NCBI GenBank assembly: GCA_933228675.1
Contig: OW121742.1
Location: 41,861,699 to 41,925,698, forward strand
Reading direction: 5' to 3'
DNA length: 64,000 bases
Source: Stomorhina lunata
Taxonomy: Eukaryota; Arthropoda; Insecta; Diptera; Rhiniidae
In this document: positions 44,750 through 57,090 of the stretch, in pieces
How positions within the stretch are numbered: position 1 is the stretch's first letter
How the letters are laid out: every line of letters starts with the position of its first letter
Program-made: the position numbers and the translations under genes
Notes under the pieces: generated by a model
The model's database searches: none
What the model saw: only the letters and a program-made list of their open reading frames with translations
Told to the model about the DNA's origin: nothing

Positions 44750-46577
44750 TACCCACCATCAAAAAGAATGGGGGGTATATTGAGATTGTCATTCCGTTTG
44801 TAATTTCCTTAATATTGGCTCAAAAATCAAAAACGATATATATTCTGAATCCTTATGAAATTCTAAGACGATTGAGCGATGTCCGTCTGTCTGTCCGTCT
44901 GTCTGTCCGTCTGTCTGTCTGTCTGTCTGTTGAAATCACGATAACGCCTAAACGAAAGGAGCTAGCTCACTGAAACTTAGCAAAAACATTCTTCATTTAT
45001 GAGAAAATTTTGGTATTGAAATTGGGCAAAATCGGTTAACATTTGACCATAGCTCCCGTATAACCTCGTCTACGCCAGTCGCTTATTTGCTAATAAATGA
45101 CAAATTATAACAGCTAAGATGACAAAATTTGGTATCTAGAAGTTTTACATAAGCACTAGGCAGCATATAAAATTTCATTGAAATCGGTTCACATTTAACC
45201 ATAGCTCCCATATAAAAAACATACGGAAACAGCCTAAATTCCACCTGAAATTCACTTAAATGCCAATAAATGCTAAAATGTAATAGCTTTGGTCACCAAA
45301 TTTAGCACAAATAAGTCTTATGTAAATACCAGCCAGTGTGCAAAATTTTGTCACAATCGGTCACCATTTGACCATAGCTCCCATATAAAAAACTTACGGA
45401 AACACAAAAATACAAAAAGAAAAGGGGGTTTATGTCCGTCTGTCCGCTAGATAAAAGCGCGATAGCGCCTTTACTGAAAGGGCTACAGCAACAAAATTTT
45501 ACAAAAGGAAGTCTTATGTGAATGCCAGCCGGTGTGCAAAATTTTGTTACAATCGGTCACCGTTTGACCATAGCTCCCATATAAAAAACTTACAGAAACA
45601 CAAAAATCAAAAAGAAAAGGAGATTTATGTCCGTCTGTCCGTCAGATAAAATCGCGACAGCTCCTTAACTACAAAAGCTAGAGCGACAAAATTTTACAAA
45701 AGTATTTCTGATATGTAACAAAAGTTGTGTACTGAAAATGGGCGAAATCGGTTCACATTTAGTTAGAGCTCCCATATAACCCCGCCCCGGGAAACACATG
45801 AATGCTGATAAATTGAGTACAATTGTAATAGCTATGACGACTAAATTTAGAATAGAGAACTTTTATGCAACTATTAGTCAGTATATTAAATTTTATAGGA
45901 ATCGGTCCATATTTGACTATAGCTTTCATATAAAAAACACTCCCGGAAACCAAAAAATATTTAGCAAGGACCAGTTAAAAGCTATTAAATTAGAAACTAT
46001 GACAGCTATTACCACTAAATTTTGCAAAAATAAGCTTTATATAAATACCAGCCAGTGTGCGAAATTTTGTTGCAATCGGTCAACATTTGGCTATAATTCT
46101 TATATATATATTACATCCCCTTTTTTATATCTACAATCAAAAAGATTCTGAGGTACAAGCAGCATATTATGATTTGTATATGGTAGATGCACTAGGACCT
46201 CCTAACAAAATATATGGACCACTCGTATTACTATCAACTACTTTATCCTAACTAAATATTAACCTAAAGGAAAAGTATTTAACAACTTATTAATGTAAAA
46301 CCATACCCGGTTACGATAGTGAATTTTGTTCAAAGTAAATTAATACTAGGGAAACCACTTACATACTTTTGAATGTTGAACTATAAAGCTACTGCAACCG
46401 AAGTAATTCCAAATATTTTACTAACAATACCAACTAGCGTAACAACTTTTTTCCAATTTGGTCCACGTTTTGAATTTTCTGCACCCTCGTAGATATATGA
46501 GATATGTTTCTAAATTTAACACAACTTGATGGTGGGTATATAAGATTCGGCACAGCCGAATATAACACTCTTACTTG
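44748..46577 (+). mobile_element. Complete Helentron/DINE-1-like element, 1.83 kb
   Basis: It starts TATACCCACCATCAA (44,748-44,762). The exact inverted copy TTGATGGTGGGTATA (46,526-46,540) lies just inside the 3' end. This is followed by a 7-bp-arm hairpin ATTCGGC/GCCGAAT (46,545-46,561) and the terminus CTTACTTG before T's. A (GTCY)n microsatellite sits at about 44,881-44,930, followed by several internal repeats on 'ACCATAGCTCCCATATAA'. These features match non-autonomous Helentrons of the DINE-1/mini-me type (subterminal inverted repeats, 3' hairpin, GTCY tract, T-T target). No Rep/helicase frame is present. The insertion point is shown by the left duplicate copy. Confidence 0.78.
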
Positions 46578-47140
46578 TTTTTTTTAATTTCGAGATTTGT
46601 ATCATTTCCGGCTAAGTTCCTGGTATGGGAGCTAGGGTCAATTGTAGACCGATTGTTACCAAATTTTGGATATTGGTTCAATTTTATAAAATATTTATCT
46701 GTGCAAAGTTCAAGTTATCAATTGCATTTATCTTTAGAGTTATTAACGTTTTTATGCTTTTATGTGTATATAAATGTCTTTTGAGAATGTGTCTTGTATG
46801 GGAGGTATGGTCAAATATGGGCCTAACACGGGTGCCAGCAAAATCAATGCTTGGACATGGCTGATCTAGAGCTATCTATAGACCTATGACTAGAGTCATA
46901 TCTAAAACGGTGACTAGACTATGAGTATTAATATTTACTTATATCCATGCAAATTTATCGTTAGACCGTACGACCTCATAATATTCTAAAATAGCTTTGA
47001 ATAGGTATTTTCTAAAATTATGACAATCAATCGGATTTATTCAATTATTTATATATATAATTTTCTCGTAATGACTCAGATGTTTATGTGGTTTTGTTCG
47101 ACTTCTATTAGTATTACATAAAATTAGATCTATTCCAATT
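46578..47140. other. Spacer upstream of Idgf with repeat fragments
   Basis: It begins with the continuation of the interrupted duplicate flank (AATTTCGAGATTTGTATCA at about 46,585). It then holds a Helentron-like internal phrase (GGGAGCTAGGGTCAATTGTA and GGTATGGTCAAATATGGGCC) and a remnant of the 'tagagctatg' repeat to about 46,925. The rest is AT-rich. Confidence 0.5.
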
Positions 47141-47146
47141 TGTTTC

Positions 47147-47182
47147 TATAAAAGCTGACAATAATTGAAATTAATCATTAGT
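47147..47182 (+). promoter_or_regulatory. Core promoter of Idgf-like gene
   Basis: TATAAAAG at 47,147-47,154 and an Inr-like TCATTA with its A at 47,177, 30 bp downstream of the TATA start, the usual insect spacing. The predicted leader to the ATG is about 44 nt. Confidence 0.65.
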
Positions 47183-47220
47183 TTCTTTTCGTGTGAGGAG
47201 TAATCAAGTGAGAAGCTAAG

Positions 47221-48655
47221 ATGAAATTCCTTTTAAGTCTGGGGGCTTTATTGGCCCTAAGCCAAGTGGCTTTGGCGGGACGTTATAATTTAACCTGTTT
47301 CTACAATAACTACAGTTCAAATAGAGGAGGTAAGTTTTGGAAATTTATATATGAAGAGAAGAAAAGAGGTCTAAGTTGAAATTGTTTAATATCTCCCCTA
47401 GGCTTTGCCAATTTAACCGAAACCGATTTAAGAGCATCCTTTGAATACTGCACCCATATTGTTTATGGCTATGTCGGCCTAAAACCCAACAATTACGAAC
47501 TCATACCCTTATTAGCCCGACAAATGACTCTGTTTAAACAGGTGCGAAAATTGAAAAATCAATATCGTCATGTAAAATTCCTGTTAAGTTTGGGCGGTGG
47601 CAAAGATACACAAAGTCCGGAAAAATATTTAAAACTTCTCGAGGCGTCCGCTAAAAAACAAGAACATTTCATACAATCGGTTAAACAGACTTTGGATCAT
47701 TATCATTTTGATGGTTTGGATTTGGCCTATCAATTTCCCAGAAACAAAATAACTAAGCACTCAAAGGTTAAGAAAATGGCTAAGAATATATTATCTAAAG
47801 TGCCCATGGCCAAGAAGCTTACGGGTGTATCAAAACATGCCAAAGAGCTTACAAGAGCCGAGGCTAAATACAAACAACAGTTCACGGCTTTGGTAAATAA
47901 GCTTCATCATGCCTTGTCCAGGGATCGTTTAATGCTTACCCTGACCATGCTGCCTAACGTCAATACGAGCGGTTAGTATTTTATCTCCCATAACTTAGAT
48001 ATTTTTATGTTATAATTGTAATATTGCCTTTTCCCCAGCCTATATCAATATACCCGCCATTATGAATGATTTGGATTTCGTTAACCTGGGCACTTTCGAC
48101 TATTCCACCCCTTATCGCACACCCCATGAGGCCGACTACTTGGCTCCCCTTAAGGCCCCACCACATCATGGTAAACATTTACCGCAAGCCAACATTGAGG
48201 CTGAGGTACGTCACTGGCTTTCTCAACATATTCAACCGCGTAAACTTAATTTGGGCATACCCGCCTTTGCTCGCTCCTGGAAAATGACTAAAGCCCTCGC
48301 CTCAACCAATATGCCCGTTCACTCTTCTTTAGACGGCCCAGCTCCTGGCGGTGAGCTGCTTCGTATGCCCGGTATCTTTAGTATGCCCGAAGTATGTTTC
48401 AAGTTAGCTAAGATGTCTAAATCTCGGGATAAGACATTGGGTAATTATGCCTATCGTTCGGCTGCGGTCAAGGGTCAGGATGGTATGTTTATAACCTATG
48501 AAGATCGTGACAGTATTACCGCCAAAGTTGAGTATTTGGAGCGCCAGAATTTGGGTGGAGTGGCTGTTTTTGACATAACTTTGGATGATTTCCGTGGTAA
48601 ATGTAAGGAGGGTAAATTCCCGATTTTGAAGGCTATTAAAGATAATTTGCATTAG
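47221..48655 (+). CDS. Idgf: Imaginal disc growth factor (chitinase-like GH18 protein)
   Basis: Three exons, 47221-47329, 47402-47971 and 48039-48655, with GT-AG borders and matching phases, encode 431 aa. A signal peptide (MKFLLSLGALLALSQVALA, cleavage before GRYNLTC) marks secretion. The GH18 barrel shows FLLSLGGGKD (residues 96-105) and the active-site strand FDGLDLAYQFP. The catalytic Glu of DGxDxDxE is Gln147 and the middle Asp is Ala145, so hydrolysis is not expected, as in all IDGFs. The family insertion after RNKITKHSKV is present and lysine-rich. LPNVNTSAYINIPAIMNDLD, FVNLGTFDY and NLGGVAVFDITLDDFRGKCK complete the fold. Two N-glycosylation sequons occur at 23 and 40. IDGFs are haemolymph-borne growth and cuticle/immune factors. 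I cannot say which paralogue this is. Confidence 0.92.
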
Positions 48656-48744
48656 ACATGAAGTCTTGGTAAAATTGAAGTTGGGCCTAAATAATTTAGA
48701 ATTGTTATTCGGAATAAAAAGTTTTCAAACTAAAAAAAAAACAA
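48656..48744 (+). terminator. Idgf 3'UTR with polyadenylation signal
   Basis: AATAAA at about 48,713 lies 58 bp after the stop codon, followed by an A-rich stretch. Satellite C begins immediately after. Confidence 0.65.
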
Positions 48745-50720
48745 AAAAAACGTTATCGATTACTTAAAAATTTTGGCAAAAAGTAAATTTTTTGGTAAAA
48801 AAAAATTTGTTAAAAAGTTATTGATAACTTTTTTTATAGAAAAACAAAGTTATCAATAACTTTTATAAGAAAAGAAAGTAATCAATAAGTTTTTTATAAA
48901 AAAAGAAAGTTATCGATAACTTTTTACAGAAAATGAAAGTTATCGATAACTATTTTTATAGAAAAAAAAGTTATCAATAACTTTTCTATAGAAATAGATA
49001 GTCATCGATAACTTTTTCATAGAAAAATGAAGTTGTTGATAACTTTTTTAAAGAAACATAAAGTAATCGATAACTTTTTTATAGAAAAACAAAGTTATGG
49101 ATAATTTTTTTATAGAAAAACAAAGTTATCGATAACTTTTTATAAAAAAAAGATAGTAATCACTAACTTTTTTATAAAAAACGAATGTTATCGATAACTT
49201 TTTTAAATAAAAATAAAGTTATCGATAACTTTTTTATAGAAAACAAAGCTATCGATAATTTTTTGATAGAAAAACAAAGTTATCGATATTTTTTGATAGA
49301 AAAACAAAGTTATCGATAACTTTTTTATAGAAAAAAACATCGATTAATTTTTTATAGAAAAATAAAGTTATTGATAACTTTTTTTTATAGAAAAAGAAAG
49401 TTATCGATAACTTTTTTAAAGAAATATAAAGTAATCGATAACTTTTTTTATAGACAAACAGAGTTATCGATAACTTTTTTATAGAAAAAAATATCGATAG
49501 TTTGCTTATAGAAAAAGAAAGTTATCAATAACTTTTCTATAGAAATAGATAGTTATCGATAACTTTTTATAGAAAAATAAAGTTATCGATAACTTTTTTA
49601 AAGAAATATAAAGTAATCGATAACTTTTTTATAGAAAAGCAAAGTTATCGATAATTTTTTTTTATAGAAAAACAAAGCTATCGATAACTTTTGTATAGAA
49701 AAACAAAGTTATCGATAACTTTATAGACAAACAGAGTTATCGATAACTTTTTTATAGGAAAAGAAAGTTATCGATAACTTTTTTATAGAAAAAATATCGA
49801 TAATTTGTTTATAGAAAAAGAAAGTTATCAATAATTTTTCTATAGAAATAGATAGTTATCGATAACTTTTTATAGAAAAATAAAGTTATCGATAATTTTT
49901 TTAAAGAAATATAAAGTAATCGATGACTGTTTTCTAGAAAAACAAAGTTATCGATAATTTTTTTTTATAGAAAAACAAAGCTATAGATAACTTTTTTATA
50001 GAAAAACAAAGTTATCGATAACTTTTTTTTTACAGAAAAACAAAGTTATCTATAACTTTTTTTTAGAAAAACAAAGTTATCGATATTTTTTTTAAGAAAA
50101 ACAAAGTTTTTTTATAGAAAAACCAAGTTATCGATAACTTTTTTATAGAAAAACAAAGTTATCGATAAATTTATATAAAAAAGAAAGTAATCAATAACTT
50201 GTTTATAATAAAAGAAAGTTATCGATGACTTTTTTATAGAAAATTAATGTTATCTATAACTTTTTATAGAAAAACAAAGTTATCGATAACTTTATATAAA
50301 AAAGAAAGTAATTAATAACTTGTTTATAATAAAAGAAAGTTATCGGTGACTTTTTTATAGAAAATTAAAGTTATCTATAACTTTTTATAGAAAAACAAAG
50401 TTATCGATAACTTTTTAATAGAAAAACAAAGTTATTGATAACTTTTTTATAGAAAAACAAAGTTATCGATAATTTTTTGATAGAAAAACAAAGTTATCGA
50501 TAACTTTTTATAAAAAAAATAAAGTAATCAATAACTATTTTATAAAAAAAGTAAGTTATCTATAATTTTTTTTATAGAAAATGAAAGTTATCGATAACTT
50601 TTTTAAAGAAATAGAATGTTATCGATAACTTTTTATAGAAAAACAAAGTTATCGATAACTTTTTTTTTATAAAAAAACAAAGTTATCAATAATTTTTTGG
50701 TAGAAAAACAAAGTTATAAA
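48745..50720. repeat. Satellite C block 1 (AAGTTATCGATAACTT repeat)
   Basis: About 31-bp units of the form GAAAAACAAAGTTATCGATA, then ACTTTTTTATA. The core AAGTTATCGATAACTT is a perfect 16-bp palindrome containing TATCGATA. Units diverge individually, but the core and the TTTATAGAAA spacer persist. The block starts about 90 bp after the Idgf stop. Confidence 0.95.
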
Positions 50721-52060
50721 ACCTCTTTTTCTCACACTCTGCCTTTTCTCATACCCCATCATCATTTAAAACAACAACAAATGATAACAATTCAACCCCT
50801 CTCCCCTTTTCCATTCGTTTATTTTTGTTTGTTTTGTTCAAGAGATAAGATTTTTCGTTCTCACTTGAACTTGAAATGAATTAGGGAGAATAATTAGAGA
50901 AAGTGATTTGTGTTTTATTGACATTTTCTATTATTTGTGTTGTAATCGTTGTTGTTTTTTATGTTTGTAGCAAAGAGTACTTGTAGTTTACTTTAATTTT
51001 TAATAACTTTATCTTAAAGTTTTGGGTGAGTGTGTATAAGCGAGAATTCCCTCATCTAAAAGTAAATTAACGAGGTTGTCATTCGTGAACTTTGTAACGC
51101 AGCTATTTGAAGTTATTAATAATAATTTATCTTGATTTAAATTAAAAATAACAAAAGATATGTTTCCATGATTTTTTTTTTCGCCTAAAAATATGCCACA
51201 TTATTTTCTCTCATCATTATTCATTTAACTCCCTCATATTCGTAAATAGCACACAGCCATTAATTGAACTTGAATTAAAGCTTAGTTGCGTAAATGTCAC
51301 AGCTCTAAGGTATCGTGCAACAACAACAAACAACAATTCAATGACATGAATGTGCATGCCCAAACACAAACCTACTGCAATTAACTTTGCCAATATGCTA
51401 AGGGCGCAAATTGTGCAGGTTTTGTGTGTTTTCGCAGATAATAAGCGAATGGTTGAGATTGAGACTGAAACCGAAACTAAGACTGAGAGAAAGTGTATAA
51501 ATTACTGGGAAAACACTGGCTAAAATGTTTGCTTTTACAATTATAACAACGGACAGTGGGTTAAATAGGGGAAATTGAGGTCATAACTGTAATTTACATC
51601 TAGTCATAGCCTTTGTCGTAGAAGTCGTAGAAGAGTTCCATAGTTCTAGTAATAGCTTGAGCCAAATTTTTCCATATGAAATCAATATTTTTCAGGGGAC
51701 AAATCTCCACATTCGATATCAATCGAAAAGTCAAATATTTTGTAACATACCTTAGGGATTTTCAAATAATTCATATTGCAAAAAGTTTAATAAAATTTTG
51801 ATAAAATTTTTTGTCAAAACATTTAGTTTAAATGAAATTCTTTCACTATCAGGAACATTTTAACAAATAATTTAGAATGTAGTAAACCTTATGTTACATA
51901 TTATTTAGATTATCCCAAAAGTATGCTACACGAATGTTTCTTAAATATCTTATACATATATCGATCGATTTTAAATGAGGCGATTTGCCCCCAGAAAAAA
52001 TCATAAACCTCTATAACTTCGTTAAAAAGCCTTTAAATGGAAAAAGGGCCTCAATTTGGA
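50721..52060. other. Single-copy-looking intergenic island
   Basis: About 1.3 kb of less repetitive sequence between satellite C blocks, with CAACAACAACAAACAACAAT at about 51,318 and a mixed-composition patch (51,290-51,440, with GCGCAAATTGTGCAGG). No open frame is convincing. It could hold regulatory sequence, but nothing specific is visible. Confidence 0.45.
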
Positions 52061-53755
52061 ATCACTAAAAGTAATAACTTTTCTATAGGAAAAGAAAGTT
52101 ATCAATACCTTTTTTATAGCAGAAGAAAGTTTTCGATAACTTGTTTACAGAAAAATAAAGTTATCGATAACTTTCTTATCGAAAAAGAAAGTTATCGATA
52201 ACTTAAATTTAGAAAATGAAAGTTATCGATAATTTTATTTTAGAAAAAAAGTTATCGATATATTTTTAATAGAAAAATAATGTTATCGATAACTATTTAA
52301 TGGGAAAAATAGTTATCGATAACTTTTTTATGGAAAAAGAGTGTTATCAATAACTTTTTTGTAGAAAAATTAAGTTATTGATATCTTTTTTAAAGAAATA
52401 GAAAGTAATCGATAACCTTTTTATAGAAAAAGAAAGTTATCGATAGCTTTTATTAAGAAAATGAAAGTTATCGATAACATTATTTTAGAAAAAGAAAGTT
52501 ATCGATATCTTTTTTATAAAGCAAAAAGTTATCGATAGCTTTTTAACACATAAATAATGTTATCGATAACTATTTTATGGATAACTATTAATGGAAAAAG
52601 TGTGTTATCTAAAATTTTATCGAACATTTTTTTAAAGAAATAAAAAGTAATCGATAACTTCTTTATAGAAAAAAAAGTTATCGATAACTTTTCTATAAAA
52701 AAAGAAAGTAATCGATAACTTTTTTATAGAAAAAGAAAGTTGTCCATATCTGTTTATAGAAAAAGAAAGTTATTGATAAATTTCCTTTCCTTTTTATAAA
52801 AAAAGTTAAAGTTATCGACAACTTTTTATAGAAATTTAAAGTTATCGACAACTTTTTTTTTATAGAAAAAGAAAGTTATCGATAGCTTTTTTATAGAAAT
52901 ATAAAGTTGTCGATCAATTTTCTATAGAAAAAGAAAGTTATCGAAAACTTTTCTACAGAAAAAAAAGTTGTCTATAACTTTTTTATAGAAAAAGAAAGTT
53001 GTAGATAACCTTTTTTTAATGGAAAAGAAAGTTATCTATAATTTTTTAAAGAAAAATAAAGTTATCGATAACATTTTAATCGAAAAATAAAGTTATCGAT
53101 TACTTTTTTATAGTTAAAGAAAGTTATCGATAACATTTTTATAGAAAAATAATGTTGTCGATAACTTTTCTTTAGAAATAGAAAGCTATTGATAACTTTT
53201 CTATAGAAATAGAAATTTATCGATAACTTTTCTATAGAAGTATAAAGTTATCGATAACTTTTCTATAGAAATAGAAAGTTATTGATAAGTTTTCTATAGA
53301 AGTAGTAAGTTATCGATAACTTTTCTATAAAAATAGAAAGTAATCGATAACTTTTAAATAGAAATTGAAAGTTATTCATAATTTTTCTATAGAAATAGAA
53401 AGTTATCGATAACTTTTCTATATTAATGGAATGTTAACGACAGCTTTTCTATAGAATTAGAAAGTTATCCATTACTTTTTTATAGAATTAGAAAGTTATC
53501 GAGAACTTTTCTATATAAATATACTGTTAACGATAACTTTTCGATAAAAATATAAAGTTATCGATAATTTATCTATAGAAATAGGAAGTTATCGATAAAT
53601 TTTCTATAGAAATAGAAAGTTATCGATAACTTTTCTATAGAAACAAAAACTTATCGTTGAAGTTTCTATGGAAATAGGTAATTTTTCTATAGAAATAGCA
53701 AGTTAACAATAAGTTTTTGATAATTTTCTATGTTAATCGAAAGTTATAAAAAGCT
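52061..53755. repeat. Satellite C block 2
   Basis: Same unit and orientation as block 1. From about 53,150 a variant with TTTCTATAGAAATAGAAAGT spacers dominates. Confidence 0.94.
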
Positions 53756-53977
53756 TTTTTATGTGTTTGTTTTCACTCGATATCCCACTGTGCAGGTTTC
53801 TGTAACATTTATGTAATTTTCTTGCTACCGCGCTTTTCATCATCGTTCATTCATCATTGCCAAAACTTGGAGTCGGTTTTGATCGGATCCAATGTGTCTT
53901 ATTAGTAACAACTAGACTTTTGTACACTCACACACACAAATACGTACAAAAGAACGTTTAAAGACATTTGTAAATAC

Positions 53978-54013
<36 letters not shown>

Positions 54014-54984
54014 GGAGGGTTTAAATTGGATTACCTGGTGACAATAACAAATAGATCTTCTTATTTTTATTTGGTTTTCGAAATAAATACCAACATTATG
54101 ATGGTTAATTATGATAAATGTATGTAAGTATTTATATGATATGTTAATTAAATTTTTAATAAAAATTTCGTCAAGGTTAGGATAATGGTTAAAGAAAGCC
54201 TTGAAAAGAATTTTTTTTCGGGGGTTAATTAAGAAATGAAGAATGGAAATTAAAATAAGTAGGGGGAAATTTTTAAGCAAAATTTATTGCTTTTAATATT
54301 TATGTTTAAATGAAATTAACAGCTAATATTTTTTTTGATTTTTTAGATTATTAATAAATTTTTCATTTTCCATATTCCTTCAAATTTTCGAGCTCTAAAT
54401 TGCATCAAAAAAACTTCCAAGATATTTTTTATGTTCTAATAATAAACAAAAACAAGATTAATGCTTTTCTAAATTCCTATATTTTTCCATTTAAGAGCAA
54501 AACAAAAAAAGACCAACAACAAGACAAATATAAAAACATAAATTCTAATACATCTCCAGAGTAACATTTTCGTCTTTTTGTTGCTGTTGGTTTTTCCTAT
54601 TGTTTTTTTTTTGTTTTTCTTAAACATTTCAAAAATACGAAAAAATCTCTAATCGTTAATACTTCAAGTATTTGTGTGTTCCCAAGGAAAATCAGCTAAA
54701 AATATAAGCCCATGTTCATGAATGGGAGCAGAGAGAAAGATAATTGGGTCACACAGACACAAACATCTAAGAAACTGAAGGTACTCACATACATTAATAC
54801 ACTCACGTACCCATAAATACACAGATAACAAAATAACTCAGTTCAATGTTAAAGTGGATAACAAAAAAAAATAGAAAACAACAAATAAAAATAAAGGAAA
54901 ATAAATACAAATAAATGAAATTGTAACAGGGTTGGGAAAGGGAAATTGCTACTGGAAAATTTAACATTCGCCTCAAAGTATGCT
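53756..54984. other. Spacer with (GTCT)n microsatellite
   Basis: A (GTCT) run of about nine units at 53,978-54,014, and an ACACACAC tract at 53,930. The rest is AT-rich with scattered insect intergenic motifs (CAACAACAAG). The minus-strand frame over the microsatellite is not a gene. Confidence 0.55.
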
Positions 54985-57090
54985 ATGAAAAATTATAGAA
55001 ATTGTAAATAACTTTTCTATAGAATTTGAAAATTATCGAGAACTTTTCTATAGAAATAGAAAATAATCGTCAACTTTTCTATAAAAATATAAAGTTATCG
55101 ATAACTTTTCTATAGAAATATAAATTCATAGATAACTTTTCTATAGAAATAGAAAGTTATCAATAATTTTTCTATAGAAATAGAAATTCATCGATAACTT
55201 TTTTATAGAAATATTAAGTTATCCATACCTGTTTTATAAAGAAAAAAAGTTGTCTATAACTTATTAATAGAAGAAGAAATTTATCGATACCTTTTTTAGA
55301 AAAAAGAAGTTATGGATAAATTTTTTATAGAAAAAGAAAGTGATCGATAACTTTTCTATAGAAATATAAAGTTATCGAAAACTTTTCTATAAAAATGGTG
55401 AACTTTCGATAACTTTTTGATAGAAAAAGAAAGTAATCGATAACTTTTTATAGAGAAAGCGAGTTATCGATAACTATTTTATAGAGAAATAAAGTTATCG
55501 ATAACTTTTTTTTATAGAAAAGGAAAGTTATCGATAACTTTTTATAGAAAAAGGAAGTTATTTATAACTTATTTATAGAAAAAGAAAATTGCGATAACTT
55601 TTTTATTCCAAAAAAATTATCGAAAACATTTTAAAAGCAAAAGAAAGTTATCGATAAATTTTTATAGAAAAATAAAGTTATAGATGACTTTTTATAGAAA
55701 AAGAAAGTTATCGATAACTTTTTTTATAGAAAAACAAGTTATCGATAACTTTTTTATAGAAAAAGAATGTTATCGATAATTTTTATATAGAAAAAGATGG
55801 TTATCGATTACTTTTTTTATAGAAAAACAAAGTAAACTATTACTTTTCTATAGAAATAGAAAGTTATCGATAACTATTTTATAGAGAAATAAAGTTATTG
55901 ATAACTTTTTTATAGAAAAAAAATATTATCGATACCTTTTTTATAGAAAAATAAAGTTATAGAAAGAGGAAGTTATCGATAACTTTTTGACAGAAAAAGA
56001 ACGTTATCTATAACTTTTTTATAGAGAAAGAAAGTTATCGATAACTTTTTTATGGAAAAATAAAGTTATCGTTTACTTTTCTATAGGATAAGAAAGTAAT
56101 CGATAACTTTTCTATAGGAAAAGAAAGTTTTCTATAACTTTTCTGTAGAAAAAGAACGCTATCAAACACTTTATTTTCTATGGGAAAATAAAGTATTTGA
56201 TAGCTTTTTTATAGGAGAAGGAAGTTATCGATAAATTTTCTATTGGAAAAAAAAGTTATCGATAACTTTTCTATGGGAAAAGAAAGTTAACGAGAAATTT
56301 TTCTATAGGAAAAAAGTTATCGATAATTTTTCTACAGGAAAATTAAGTTGTCGATAATTTTTTTTATAGCAAAAGAAAGTTATCGATAACTTATTTATAG
56401 CAAAAGAAAATTTTCGAAAACGTTTTTATAGAAAAAAAAGTTATCGATAACTTTTTTTATACAAGAAAAGTTTTCGATAACTTTTTTGTAGCAAAAGAAA
56501 GTTATCGATAACTTTTTTACATCAAAACAAAGTTATCGATAACTTTTTTATTACAAAATAATGTTATCGATATCCTTTTTATAGCAAAAGAAAGATATCG
56601 GAAACTTTTTTAAAGGAAAATAAAGTTATCGATATTTTTTGTTTATAGAAAACGAAATTTATCGATAACTTTTTTATAGAAAACGAAATTTATCGATAAC
56701 TTTTGTATAGAAAAATAAATTTATCGATAATTTTTTTATAGAAAAAATAAGTTATCAATTACTTTTTTATAGCAAAAGAATATTATTGATAACTTTTGTA
56801 TAGAAAAAGAAAGTTATCAAATACTTTTTTTTTAGAAATATAAAGTAATCGTTAAATTTTCTATAGAAATTGGAAGTTATCGTTAATTTTTCTATAGAAA
56901 TAGATAGTTTTTGATAACTTTGCCATACAAATATAAAGTAATCGATAACTTTGCTCTTAAAATAAAAAGTTATCGATAACTTTTCTATAGATATATAAAG
57001 TTATTGATAACTTTTTAATAAAAATCTCAAGTTATCATAACTTTTCTATAAAAATAAAAAATTATCGTTAACTTTTCATAAGAAATACCT
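54985..57090. repeat. Satellite C block 3
   Basis: Continues the AAGTTATCGATAACTT array in the same orientation as blocks 1 and 2, with mixed TTTTATAGAAAAAGAAAG and TTTCTATAGAAATAGAAAG spacers. It ends by about 57,085 near a GTCTGTCTGTCTGCC tract (57,118). Confidence 0.94.

Noticed and set aside
44590..44973. 127-aa plus-strand frame ending in SVRLSVRLSV repeats
   Set aside because: It is made by the GTCY microsatellite and Helentron-like termini, with no protein resemblance.
45798..46151. 117-aa frame inside the Helentron-like element
   Set aside because: It runs through the element's internal DNA repeats and has no Rep, helicase or endonuclease motif.
53912..54280. 122-aa minus-strand frame over the GTCT tract
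   Set aside because: Much of it is translated microsatellite (repeating TDRQ). The rest is low-complexity and AT-driven.
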